Positions 40,483 through 48,632 of a stretch of 64,000 nucleotides of DNA are shown here, piece after piece. The stretch is from Polynucleobacter sp. AP-Kolm-20A-A1 (GTDB taxonomy: Bacteria; Pseudomonadota; Gammaproteobacteria; Burkholderiales; Burkholderiaceae): NCBI RefSeq assembly GCF_018688315.1, contig NZ_CP061315.1:558001-622000 (forward strand). Reading direction: 5' to 3'. Made by a program: the position numbers and the translations under genes. Positions within the stretch are counted from its first letter, which is position 1. Each line of letters opens with the position of its first letter. The notes below the pieces were generated by a model. It was not told where the DNA came from. It was given only the letters and a program-made list of their open reading frames with translations, and ran no database searches.

Positions 40483-40597
40483 CACCCTATTTTAATACCC
40501 AGAATTGGGGGAAATCGAGGGAATTGGCAGTTTGCCAATTTGGGTATAGAGTTAATAAGACAGGCTTCATTAACACTTATTTCTTGGGAGAGAACAA

Positions 40598-41122
40598 ATG
40601 GATGCAAAAGATCTTCAAAAGTGGCAACAGGAAAAAGCGAAAGAACTATTTGATTATTCGCATAAGCTTTTGGATGCCGCAAAGGAATTGAGCGAACATC
40701 ACATTGCTGAGATGGAGTGGGGTATGAAAAATGCCTTAGATAGCGCCAAGTCAGCAGCAAAGAATGATTTGGCAAAGCTAAAGGCATTGCAGGAAGAAGC
40801 AGCCAAAGAGGCGGCTAAGCGTGCAACTGCCTATCAAAAGAAAGTGAAATCAGTGCTTAAAGATATCGGCGAGAGCGCTGCTGATGAAACTGAAAAGCAT
40901 TTGGAGAAAGTTCGCAGCTCATTAGTGGGCTGGTTAGAGGATGCTGAAAACAAATTGCCTACTCACGCTGATAAGCTTTCTAAGGTAGTTAATGAGATGT
41001 CCACTACCGGTCAGAAGATGTTTAAAGAAGGGCGCCGCATTGTGAATCAAGTGGCTGATGCTGCTGAAAAGAATATCGATGATCTAGTGAAAAAATCTGG
41101 AGCTAAAAAGAAGACGGATTAA
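40598..41122 (+). CDS. Phasin-family protein
   Basis: Protein of 174 residues, almost wholly amphipathic helix rich in Lys, Ala and Glu. KELFDYSHKLLDAAKELSEHH near 15-35 resembles phasins, which coat polyhydroxyalkanoate granules in the cytoplasm; a long coiled-coil KAAAK-type stretch and a Lys-rich tail KKSGAKKKTD follow. The tail and the many AA/EE pairs would also fit a DNA- or membrane-bound stress protein. GGGAGAG precedes the ATG. A strong terminator follows; the gene is monocistronic. The 3-hydroxybutyrate dehydrogenase at 18896 fits a PHB-using cell. Confidence 0.72.
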   Translation: MDAKDLQKWQQEKAKELFDYSHKLLDAAKELSEHHIAEMEWGMKNALDSAKSAAKNDLAKLKALQEEAAKEAAKRATAYQKKVKSVLKDIGESAADETEKHLEKVRSSLVGWLEDAENKLPTHADKLSKVVNEMSTTGQKMFKEGRRIVNQVADAAEKNIDDLVKKSGAKKKTD

Positions 41123-41147
41123 TGTGAATTCTTGAAGCATGAAAAAA

Positions 41148-41181
41148 CAAAAAGCCGTCTCAAATATGAGGCGGTTTTTTA
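41148..41181. terminator. Intrinsic terminator after the phasin gene
   Basis: AAAGCCGTCTC and GAGGCGGTTTT pair with two G-T pairs around a six-base loop, followed by TTTTTT. It lies between convergent genes and reaches the stop of the Trp-rich protein gene. Confidence 0.85.
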
Positions 41182-41415
41182 TTTCCAGCCCTGTATCCAA
41201 AGCTCGCTGTTCGTGAGGTCTCGCCAGGGAATGAGCGTGGTTTTCTTCGAATAGACCGCCTCAATCTCTACAAGCTCAATTTTTTCGTCTGGTGGTTCAG
41301 GAAGAATGACTTTACTAACCAAGAAATGCTTTTGTTTGGCGATGGGTTTTACTGCCGTCCATTTGGTCAGCAGCAATTTCTTGGGGCTTAATTTATTGTT
41401 TATAGAGCTGTGCAC
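41179..41415 (-). CDS. Trp-rich conserved protein (TIGR02450 family)
   Basis: Protein of 78 residues. KLLLTKWTAVKP, KHFLVSKVILP and the end IPWRDLTNSELWIQGWK match the short TIGR02450 family, whose function is unknown. No membrane segment. The frame starts with GTG 41415, which overlaps by 16 bases the 3' end of the upstream lipoprotein gene, so the two are translationally coupled. There is no internal ATG before the conserved part. Confidence 0.75.
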   Translation of the reverse strand: MHSSINNKLSPKKLLLTKWTAVKPIAKQKHFLVSKVILPEPPDEKIELVEIEAVYSKKTTLIPWRDLTNSELWIQGWK

Positions 41416-41717
41416 TGAAATTCTTGCCCTTGGATCAGGAGTAGTCCCGAGGATGGTGTAAATGTCGCGCTAGATTGGTTGATCTGAGGCGGGCATTGCT
41501 GATCAAAAAAACTTTGAGGCCCCAAGCTTCCACAGTAATTTAACTTGTTACCCTTAAATTCCATTTGGGCTTTACGAAGCACCATCGAGATTTTGGTCTC
41601 GGCCTGGGAGTTGCAACTCCAGCTCGTGTAGCTCTCTCGCTCGCAGGCGCACAGCCCTACTAGTACGCATATGTAAGCTAGAAGAAGGGGGGTTCGGGTG
41701 GTTTTGACGATCCGCAT
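41400..41717 (-). CDS. Putative lipoprotein, 105 residues
   Basis: An N-terminal signal (MRIVKTTRTPLLLAYICVLVGLC) ends in LCAC, a lipobox-like sequence with the modified Cys at about residue 25. The mature part has several Cys (CNSQAE, YCGSLG, QQCPPQ and FQC) that could form disulphides in the periplasm. KISMVLRKAQMEF and NYCGSLGPQSFFDQQCP are otherwise unfamiliar. It overlaps the start of the Trp-rich gene. No family recognised. Confidence 0.6.
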   Translation of the reverse strand: MRIVKTTRTPLLLAYICVLVGLCACERESYTSWSCNSQAETKISMVLRKAQMEFKGNKLNYCGSLGPQSFFDQQCPPQINQSSATFTPSSGLLLIQGQEFQCTAL

Positions 41718-41851
41718 AGCCTAAGCATAGTGAATTTCTCAAAATTTTGCCCATGAATAGCGTTTGGTATTAGTATTTATGACAGAGTGTTTAATGAATA
41801 ACGCCAGAGTATTAATAAAACATTAATAACAAAAATATTAAAGGAGACGCT

Positions 41852-42901
41852 GTGGATACAAATCGTAGAGATGCGCTTAAATTGGGAGCATCTGCTGCTA
41901 TGAGCAGCATGTTGATTTCAAATGCAATGGCCGCCCCTGATGCGCGCCAACCTATTGTGGTTGAGCCATTGACAGGTAAGGCGGGTTTCCGAATCGCTAA
42001 CTATTTGCCGAAAATGGGTGCAACATCCAGATTGGGTTTAGTAACTAATGATGGCATGGTGGTAGATATCCCGGCTGAGGCAGCTCGCCAAAAAGTGCAG
42101 CTTTCATTTGATCCTACGTCAACGATTTCATTAGCAGCCTCTGGCAATAGAGGCCTTGCTGAATTAGCGGCATTATTTAAAGGTCGCGGATCAAACTTGC
42201 AGAATGTGAACCAAGTGGTGTTGTTATCACCAATCCCTAAACCACAAAGCAATATTTACTGTGTGGGTTGGAATTATTTAGATCACTTTGATGAAGGTAG
42301 GGATAGACGCGCTGATCAAGGCGTTAAAGAGTATCCAAAGGTGCCCGTGCTTTTTACTAAAGGCACCCAAACCATGAATGGACCTTTCGACCCTATTCCC
42401 TATGATGGTAGCTACTCCACCATGATTGACTGGGAAGCTGAATTAGCGGTTGTTATTGGCAAGAAAGGTAAAAATATCTCCGAAGAAAATGCCATGGATT
42501 ATGTTTTTGGCTATGCTGCTTATAACGACACCACTGCGCGTGATGTTCAGCAAAAACGTCACTCAGGTCAGTGGTTCAAAGGTAAGAGTTTGGATGGTCA
42601 TGGCCCAATGGGCCCATGGATTGTGACTGCCGGCGGTGTTAACTTGGATGACACTCGCATCATTTGCCGCGTAAATGGCGTTGAAAAACAAAATGCTAGC
42701 TATAAGCAGATGTATTTCAAGATTCCGGTGGTAATCGCTGAGCTTTCTCGCAGTCTGACGCTGCTACCTGGCGACATCATTGCAACTGGCACCCCATCTG
42801 GAGTTGGCTATAGCAGAAAACCGCCGGAGTTTTTAAAGCCGGGCGACAGCATGGAAACAGAAATCACTGGTGTCGGCATCATTCGCAATAAGATCGCTTA
42901 A
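41852..42901 (+). CDS. FAH-family hydrolase with a Tat signal peptide
   Basis: Protein of 349 residues starting at GTG 41852 with AAAGGAGACGC before it. A twin-arginine signal NRRDALKLGASAAMSSM...AMAAPDA opens it, so it should be exported folded. The FAH catalytic core is from about residue 120: IYCVGWNYLDH, VLFTKGTQTM, DWEAELAVVIGKKGKNIS, the metal-binding Glu in that stretch, YAAYNDTTARDVQ, KSLDGHGPMGPWIV and TPSGVGYSR. Usual family members cleave acylpyruvates in the cytoplasm. A paralogue with the same export feature is at 58134. Substrate unknown. Confidence 0.8.
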   Translation: MDTNRRDALKLGASAAMSSMLISNAMAAPDARQPIVVEPLTGKAGFRIANYLPKMGATSRLGLVTNDGMVVDIPAEAARQKVQLSFDPTSTISLAASGNRGLAELAALFKGRGSNLQNVNQVVLLSPIPKPQSNIYCVGWNYLDHFDEGRDRRADQGVKEYPKVPVLFTKGTQTMNGPFDPIPYDGSYSTMIDWEAELAVVIGKKGKNISEENAMDYVFGYAAYNDTTARDVQQKRHSGQWFKGKSLDGHGPMGPWIVTAGGVNLDDTRIICRVNGVEKQNASYKQMYFKIPVVIAELSRSLTLLPGDIIATGTPSGVGYSRKPPEFLKPGDSMETEITGVGIIRNKIA

Positions 42902-42965
42902 CTATTAAAGCGAAGACATCAACAAGGACATCAACAAGGACAACCGCAAGGACGACTGTAGTTGA

Positions 42966-44555
42966 TTAGAGAACCCAGAAGTGATGGGTTCCGTCCTTGC
43001 CAAGTTGTTCTACTAAACCAAACTCCCAATCTAAATAAGCCTGCATTGCTGCAGGATCTACGCTTGTACCTTCATAAGGACGTTTGTAGCGATCTAGGGG
43101 AGGAGAGGCCAAATGGCTTGCTCCCTTTTCTAATTCCAATCCAGCTTTGACCCAGGCAGCATTGCCACCCTCTAAAACCAATACTTCAGCCTTCGTAAGC
43201 GCTTGAAGTTCTTGCGCGGCAAAGAGACTAAGTTCTGACGGTGTACTAGTGATCACGTACCGATCTACTTGAGGAATTTTTTTGATGGCTTCAGTAAGTT
43301 GAGAGCGCAGGGCATACCAGCTACCTGGAATATGTCCCTTAACGTAATTAGCATGAGTGCTGAAATCCACCGCAATCGTATTGCTATCAGTTTTGAGCCA
43401 ATGAGAAACCGTTTGCGCATCCACGCTCTCAATTGTTGGTAGGTTTGGTAAGGGCGCCTTCCAAGAGCCTTTCTCGGTTAGATCTGATGCGTTAATGCCA
43501 TCAAGAACATAAACATCCCAGGCCATTTGTGCCAACCAAGATGCTGGCATGTTGGCGCGTACGCTGCCACCACTAGGATCAACTAAAACGATACGAGCTC
43601 CACGGACAGGGGCAACCATTTCTGTTTCTTGAACGAGTTGACCACCAGGTACAGATCTAAAGTCAGGTAGGTGACCGGATTCATATTCTTCAGGAGTACG
43701 CGTATCAAATAAATATGTGGTGCGCTCAGGTTGTGATTTCCATTGCTGCACATCTGCAAGACTGGCTCGTTTGACACCAGCTCTATCAGCAACGCTGCGC
43801 GCACGCACTGCTGCCTCATTCTTTGTTTCTTCGCTTACTTCTTGAAACTTTCTGCTCTGACCTTTGTCTAGCTCTTGCCCAGCTAAAGTCCAGCCAATGG
43901 TTCCATTGCGCAGCGCATTGACCTCATTTGGTATGCCGGCATTAATTAGCGATTGAGTGCCAATGATGCTTCGGGTTCTGCCGGCGCAGTTCACAATAAT
44001 CTTCGTCTTTGGATTAGGGGCTAATTCAGGTAGGCGCAGCACCAGTTCTGCGCCTGGTACGCTAATACCAGTTGGAATACTCATGGTGTTGTACTCATCA
44101 AAGCGACGCACATCTACAACCACCACATCTTCTTTGCTGTCGATTAAGTGCTTCACCTCTTGGGCTGATAAAGAAGGGGTGTGACGCTTAGACTCTACAA
44201 ATTCACCAAAAGATTTACTGGGGACATTCACGTCCTTAAAGAGTTCACCGCCAGCTGCCTTCCAGCCCTGTACGCCACCTTCAAATACAGAAACATTGGT
44301 AAAACCAAGATCAATCAAGCGTTGCGCTGCTAGTTGTGCAAACCCTTCACCATCATCTAATGTCACGATGGGCACATCCTTTTTGGGTAGCTTTGCATAA
44401 GCATCAATCTCAATGCGAGAAAGTGGTACGTTTGCAGCAAACAAGGGATGCTCTTGCGCATGAGGGTCTTCTTCACGTACATCTAAAAAAGCAATTTCTT
44501 CTTTATTGAGAAGTTTGTTGCGAACAAAAGAAAGGTTTTTAGTCTGAATGGTCAT
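42966..44555 (-). CDS. Multidomain rhodanese-like sulfurtransferase (four rhodanese domains)
   Basis: Protein of 529 residues with four rhodanese folds in tandem, at about 10-105, 125-235, 260-365 and 385-490. Only the second has an active-site Cys: IIVNCAGRTRSIIG, Cys190. Domain one has TLDDGEGF, domain three VDPSGGSV and domain four ITSTPSEL at the same place, so they are structural or regulatory. A single active domain among four is typical of a small group of proteobacterial proteins. Upstream by 47 bases is a Bug-type binding protein on the same strand, so the two may form an operon for a sulphur-containing compound (inference). Confidence 0.82.
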   Translation of the reverse strand: MTIQTKNLSFVRNKLLNKEEIAFLDVREEDPHAQEHPLFAANVPLSRIEIDAYAKLPKKDVPIVTLDDGEGFAQLAAQRLIDLGFTNVSVFEGGVQGWKAAGGELFKDVNVPSKSFGEFVESKRHTPSLSAQEVKHLIDSKEDVVVVDVRRFDEYNTMSIPTGISVPGAELVLRLPELAPNPKTKIIVNCAGRTRSIIGTQSLINAGIPNEVNALRNGTIGWTLAGQELDKGQSRKFQEVSEETKNEAAVRARSVADRAGVKRASLADVQQWKSQPERTTYLFDTRTPEEYESGHLPDFRSVPGGQLVQETEMVAPVRGARIVLVDPSGGSVRANMPASWLAQMAWDVYVLDGINASDLTEKGSWKAPLPNLPTIESVDAQTVSHWLKTDSNTIAVDFSTHANYVKGHIPGSWYALRSQLTEAIKKIPQVDRYVITSTPSELSLFAAQELQALTKAEVLVLEGGNAAWVKAGLELEKGASHLASPPLDRYKRPYEGTSVDPAAMQAYLDWEFGLVEQLGKDGTHHFWVL

Positions 44556-44602
44556 GCTGTCTCTTAATTATTTTTTAATGTTTCTTTTTTTAATCTATTT
44601 TT

Positions 44603-45577
44603 TTAATCTAGCTTAGCGCCAGACTTTTTCACTACTTCGCTCCAGCGGGAAATTTCTTGATTAATATAGTTTGCCAGCTCAGGGCGAGTCATCTTGGGAA
44701 CGCTTGCACCCATAGACGCCCAGCGCTCTTTGATTTCAGGAGAGGCTAGGGCAATTTGTACTTCAGCACTCATCTTTTCGACAATATCCTTAGGTGTGCC
44801 TTTGATGGCCCACATGGCATACCAGCTATTCACTATGAAATTGGAGATGCCCAGTTCTTGCGCGGTAGGAACATTCGGAAATGCATCTACTCTTTTTGAG
44901 GTGGCTACGGCTACGGCGATTAACTGACCGTTTTTGATAAATGGCGCAGCACCAGCTAAAGTATCAAACATCATATCGACTTGGCCTGCTACGAGGTCCT
45001 GCAGCGCAGGCCCTGTTCCACGATAAGGAATATGGGTAATGAATAACTTGTTTTGCATCTTAAAGAGTTCGCCAGTCAAGTGCTGTGACGTGCCATTGCC
45101 GGTAGAGGCATAGTTGTATTTTCCAGGATGTTTACGAATCTCTTCCATGATCGATTTCAAATCATTTTTTGGAAACTTATTGGGATTCACAACAATGACA
45201 TGCGGGACGCTACCAATAATGGCGATAGGCTCAAAATCTTTGGTGATGTCATAAGAAAGGTTGGTGTACATACTTGGTGCAATTGAGTGATGCACTGCAC
45301 CAAGAAGCCAGGTATATCCATCTGGCGCCATTTTTGCTGCAACTGCAGCGCCAAGCGTTCCACCTGCACCACCGCGGTTATCGACCACGATGGAGTCGTT
45401 TAATTGGGTAGAGAGTTGCTTGGCTAGAGGGCGTCCAAAAGCATCTACAGCCCCACCTGGAGGGAAGGGGTTAATAAAGGTAATTGGCTTGTTTGAGGCC
45501 GGCCAAGAGCTATTTTGGGCATAGGCTGCGAGCCCAAGCATGGTGCCGACGAGCAAAAGAAGGAATTTTTTGAGCAT
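44603..45577 (-). CDS. Bug-type (tripartite tricarboxylate) substrate-binding protein
   Basis: Periplasmic receptor of 324 residues with a signal peptide ending YAQNSSWPA. KPITFINPFPPGGAVDAFGRPLA, DNRGGAGGTLGAAVAAKMAPDGYTWLL and GQVDMMFDTLAGAAPFI are typical Bug sequences. Signal, length and fold agree with the family, but no membrane subunits are near. GGAGACCCCAAA precedes the ATG. The multidomain rhodanese gene follows. Confidence 0.87.
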   Translation of the reverse strand: MLKKFLLLLVGTMLGLAAYAQNSSWPASNKPITFINPFPPGGAVDAFGRPLAKQLSTQLNDSIVVDNRGGAGGTLGAAVAAKMAPDGYTWLLGAVHHSIAPSMYTNLSYDITKDFEPIAIIGSVPHVIVVNPNKFPKNDLKSIMEEIRKHPGKYNYASTGNGTSQHLTGELFKMQNKLFITHIPYRGTGPALQDLVAGQVDMMFDTLAGAAPFIKNGQLIAVAVATSKRVDAFPNVPTAQELGISNFIVNSWYAMWAIKGTPKDIVEKMSAEVQIALASPEIKERWASMGASVPKMTRPELANYINQEISRWSEVVKKSGAKLD

Positions 45578-45736
45578 TTTGGGGTCTCCGGGGTATTTTT
45601 ATCTAATGAAGCTATTTTGGCTGAACCTGTAAATATAAGAGTTATCCCTGATTTGAGGGGCGATTTTCTATGGTTTTTATGCGGATATACTGGCCTGGCT
45701 GTCAGTATAAATATTCATTTGTTAATAGGAGACGAG

Positions 45737-45925
45737 ATGTCACAACACGATACATTGTTGGCTGCTTTTGAAACTTACAAAGCTGAAAACGAAAAATTTA
45801 TTGAAAAAGGTATTAAGGCATCTGCTGCGCGCGCACGTAAGGCCTTGCAAGAAATCGCTGGCGCCTGCAAAGAGCGTCGTAAAGAAATTACTGCTGCTAA
45901 AGAAGCAATGGAAGCTAAGAAGTAA
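45737..45925 (+). CDS. Small Lys/Ala/Glu-rich helical protein, histone H1-like (Hc1) candidate
   Basis: Protein of 62 residues starting at ATG 45737 with AGGAGACGAG as a good ribosome site; the longer frame upstream has no ribosome site and is rejected. FETYKAENEKFIEKGIKASAARARKAL and CKERRKEITAAKEA form a long amphipathic helix. The arrangement of an ExxK segment, KASAARARKAL and KERRKE resembles chlamydial-type Hc1 histone-like proteins and similar short betaproteobacterial proteins. DNA binding is inferred from charge only. A strong terminator follows at 45946. Confidence 0.65.
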   Translation: MSQHDTLLAAFETYKAENEKFIEKGIKASAARARKALQEIAGACKERRKEITAAKEAMEAKK

Positions 45926-45945
45926 TCCTGACTTCAGACCGATTA

Positions 45946-45976
45946 AAAAGCCTAGCTTGCGAGCTAGGCTTTTTTA
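45946..45976 (+). terminator. Intrinsic terminator after the histone-like gene
   Basis: AAAAGCCTAGCT-TGCG-AGCTAGGCTTTT gives a twelve-base stem, four-base loop and T run, 21 bases after the stop. Confidence 0.93.
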
Positions 45977-46003
45977 TTTGCAAACCCCCAACTTAATATT
46001 GCT

Positions 46004-46294
46004 TTAAATTACAACGCTAAAAAGAGTGAGTTTCATTGCTTTACTGCGTACTGGCACGAGGGATTGATATTCAGGGCTATTAGCCCAAGTGTGAGCGTCT
46101 TGTGCGCTTGGAAACTCAAGTTCTACGAAGGTAGTGAAGGGTGCGCAACCCAGCTCATTCCAAAAGAGTTCAGCTACCGATCCTCGATGCTGGATTGAAC
46201 CCTTATATAGCTCAACGGTTTGACCCACTTTTGAGCGGTACTGCTCAAAGGCTTCCTGATCGCTTAACTCCATTAATCCAATGACTTTCACCAT
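46004..46294 (-). CDS. DUF1330-family protein
   Basis: Protein of 96 residues with a dimeric alpha/beta-barrel (ferredoxin-like) fold expected. VKVIGLMELSDQEAFEQYRSKVG opens it, then FVELEFPSAQDAHTWANSPEYQSL, the family's most conserved segment, and a final strand LTLFSVVI. Function of the family is unknown; related folds include monooxygenases of polyketide type. It lies alone, divergent from the cupin gene. Confidence 0.75.
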   Translation of the reverse strand: MVKVIGLMELSDQEAFEQYRSKVGQTVELYKGSIQHRGSVAELFWNELGCAPFTTFVELEFPSAQDAHTWANSPEYQSLVPVRSKAMKLTLFSVVI

Positions 46295-46350
46295 ATGATG
46301 TCCCCTAATAATTGCTTGGTGCTAAGAGAGTATATCCACGCTATAGTTAT

Positions 46351-46623
46351 ATGATGAACAGAGAGCAGTTTTTACAGCTACTTATGCAACACGGATTCCC
46401 TGAGCCAGTAGAGGTTCAGCAAGCTCCTAATGGCCGCCTTGATAAACATGAGCATCCGTTTGAGGTGAAAGCGCTAGTTATGGAGGGTAGTATTGAGATC
46501 GTGATTGATAGCATTTGCAGTGTATATAACCCAGGCGATGTGTTTGAGTTGAAATACAAGCAGCCTCATGCAGAATCATATGGGCCGAAAGGCGTGAAGT
46601 ACTTGGCTTCAAGAAAACAATAA
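46351..46623 (+). CDS. Cupin-like domain protein, 90 residues
   Basis: Small single-domain beta-barrel. HEHPFEVKALVMEGSIEIVI and YNPGDVFELKYKQPHAE show the two cupin motifs in short form, with His/Glu residues that may bind a metal. ATG 46351 begins MMNREQFLQLL; a longer frame reaches to 46312. It ends 13 bases before the 3-hydroxyisobutyrate dehydrogenase gene and so is probably in one operon. Function unknown. Confidence 0.7.
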   Translation: MMNREQFLQLLMQHGFPEPVEVQQAPNGRLDKHEHPFEVKALVMEGSIEIVIDSICSVYNPGDVFELKYKQPHAESYGPKGVKYLASRKQ

Positions 46624-46636
46624 AACTAGGATCGCT

Positions 46637-47515
46637 ATGAAAATTGGATTTATTGGTTTAGGAAATATGGGCTTACCGATGGCCCTCAACCTATTAAAAG
46701 CAGGGCACGAGGTTGTTGGTTTTGATTTAGTGCAAAGTCAATTGGATGCCTTTGCGGCTGCGGGTGGCGCTGTTGCTGCTAATGCAAATGCGACCGCCAA
46801 GGATGTGGATGTATTAATTAGCATGTTGCCAGCTTCACGCCATGTGGAGGGCTTATATCTTGGTGATACAGGCTTGCTCGCAAGTGCAAATCCTAAGACG
46901 CTACTCATTGACTGCTCAACCATTTCACCTAAGGTTGCGCAGACTGTTGCGGCAGCAGCAAAGGCAAAAGGCTTGGTCATGCTTGATGCACCGGTCTCCG
47001 GTGGAACTGCGGGAGCACAAGCTGGCTCATTAACGTTTATGGTGGGCGGCGATACGAGTGCAGTAGAGTGCGCACGTCCATTGCTAGAAAAAATGGGTAA
47101 GAACATTTTTCATGCGGGCGCAAGTGGTGCAGGGCAGACTGTTAAGGTTTGCAACAACATGCTCTTGGGTATTCAGATGCTGGGAACGAGTGAGGCGCTC
47201 CGTTTAGGAATTGCGAATGGCATGGATCCAAAAGTGCTATCCGACATCATGTCAAAAAGTTCAGGACGTAACTGGACTTTGGAGTTATATAACCCTTGTC
47301 CAGGTGTAATGGAAAACGTTCCGTCTTCAAAAGAGTATGCCGGTGGCTTTGGCGTAGATCTGATGCTAAAAGATCTAGGCTTAGCAGTTGAGAATGCAGA
47401 AAATTTAGATGCTAATGTCCCGCTGGGCAAGTTGGCGCAACAGCTTTACGAGAGTCACAGCAAAGCCGGCAATGGCCAGCTTGATTTCTCAAGTGTATTT
47501 AATCTAAAGAAATAA
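46637..47515 (+). CDS. mmsB: 3-hydroxyisobutyrate dehydrogenase
   Basis: Protein of 292 residues. The NAD-binding motif is IGFIGLGNMGLPMALNLLKAGH (residues 3-24), the substrate site is DAPVSGGTAGAQAGSLTFMVGG near 117-138, and the catalytic Lys is in GQTVKVCNNM near 170. KDLGLAVENA and the end of the helical domain agree. It oxidises 3-hydroxyisobutyrate to methylmalonate semialdehyde in valine breakdown. A wider beta-hydroxyacid dehydrogenase role (for example tartronate semialdehyde) is possible. Confidence 0.88.
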   Translation: MKIGFIGLGNMGLPMALNLLKAGHEVVGFDLVQSQLDAFAAAGGAVAANANATAKDVDVLISMLPASRHVEGLYLGDTGLLASANPKTLLIDCSTISPKVAQTVAAAAKAKGLVMLDAPVSGGTAGAQAGSLTFMVGGDTSAVECARPLLEKMGKNIFHAGASGAGQTVKVCNNMLLGIQMLGTSEALRLGIANGMDPKVLSDIMSKSSGRNWTLELYNPCPGVMENVPSSKEYAGGFGVDLMLKDLGLAVENAENLDANVPLGKLAQQLYESHSKAGNGQLDFSSVFNLKK

Positions 47516-47538
47516 ACAAACCAACTTGAGAAGCTGAG

Positions 47539-48606
47539 TTAAGAAACCACTAGAGGCATTTCTTGGCGTTTGCTCATTTGACCAATGACACGGGCACCCA
47601 AGAATTGATGTTGATTGAAGATATCCAATACTTCTTTAACGCTATCAGGGCTGCAGGAAACTAGTAGTCCGCCGCTAGTTTGTGGATCAGTCAATAGGGC
47701 GCGCTGCGCTGGCGTGAAGTCTGCCGGAATGCCAACCTCATTGCCGTAACTCAGCCAGTTTCTATCTGAGGCGCCGGTGATGACGCCATCATCGGCTAGC
47801 TTTTGCACATTAGAGAGCAGGGGTACTTGGCTCCAGTCAATATGCGCTGTGCAGTTTGAGCCCCTTGCTAACTCTAGGGTGTGACCAGCCAAACCAAAAC
47901 CTGTGACATCAGTTAAGGCATTCACGCCAGATAGTTTTGCTAACTCTGGCCCTGCAGAGTTGAGTTTGGTTGTGTTGGCAATCATTTCTCGATAGCCATC
48001 TGGACCCAAAAGATCTTTCTTCAGGGCGGCAGATAAGATGCCTACGCCTAGAGGCTTGCCCAGAATTAATACATCGCCCGGTTTAGCGCTGGCGTTGCTC
48101 TTCACACGCTTTGGATCGACTATACCAATTGCCACCAATCCATAAATAGGCTCAACCGAATCAATCGTATGTCCACCCGCAATAGGAATGCCGGCACTAC
48201 GACAGGCTTCAGAACCACCCTCAAGAATGCGGGCAATCGTATTGTTGGATAAAACTTTAATTGGCATACCAACTAATGCAAGAGCAAACAACGGTGTGCC
48301 ACCCATTGCATAGATATCGCTAATCGCATTTGTTGCTGCAATTTTTCCGAAGTCAAATGGATCGTCAACAATCGGCATGAAAAAATCTGTCGTTGCTACG
48401 ATCGCTTGAGATTCATTAATTTGATAAACAGCAGCATCATCTGAAGTCTCGATACCAATGAGCAATTCTTTTGGAAAAGGAAGTTGTGGAACATTCTTCA
48501 GAATTTCAGAAAGCACGCCTGGGGCAATCTTGCAGCCGCAGCCCCCACCATGAGATAGGGAGGTCAGGCGTGGTTCAGTTGTTTTTGTTTCAGCAGTTTG
48601 ACTCAT
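47539..48606 (-). CDS. selD: Selenide, water dikinase (selenophosphate synthetase)
   Basis: Protein of 355 residues. The N-terminal catalytic segment SHGGGCGCKI places Cys23 and Lys26 at the positions of Cys17 and Lys20 of E. coli SelD; the residue is Cys, not selenocysteine. FFMPIVDDPFDFGKIAATNAISDIYAMGG binds the nucleotide. It makes selenophosphate from selenide and ATP for selenoprotein and selenouridine synthesis. Neither selA, selB nor mnmH is in the window. A gap of 26 bases separates it from rhlE upstream. Confidence 0.94.
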   Translation of the reverse strand: MSQTAETKTTEPRLTSLSHGGGCGCKIAPGVLSEILKNVPQLPFPKELLIGIETSDDAAVYQINESQAIVATTDFFMPIVDDPFDFGKIAATNAISDIYAMGGTPLFALALVGMPIKVLSNNTIARILEGGSEACRSAGIPIAGGHTIDSVEPIYGLVAIGIVDPKRVKSNASAKPGDVLILGKPLGVGILSAALKKDLLGPDGYREMIANTTKLNSAGPELAKLSGVNALTDVTGFGLAGHTLELARGSNCTAHIDWSQVPLLSNVQKLADDGVITGASDRNWLSYGNEVGIPADFTPAQRALLTDPQTSGGLLVSCSPDSVKEVLDIFNQHQFLGARVIGQMSKRQEMPLVVS

Positions 48607-48632
48607 ACCAAATATTCTAAATCCTAGATGAA

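Noticed and set aside
41800..41845. AT-rich direct repeats ATTAATAA before the Tat-FAH gene
   Set aside because: Two copies only, in a simple AT-rich promoter region; probably UP-element or -10 type sequence without specific meaning.
45515..45736. N-terminal extension of the histone-like gene
   Set aside because: No ribosome site at the earlier start, it overlaps the start of the Bug gene on the other strand, and AGGAGA stands before ATG 45737.
47539..48606. Selenocysteine in SelD
   Set aside because: The key position is encoded as an ordinary Cys and there is no in-frame TGA within the N-terminal region.
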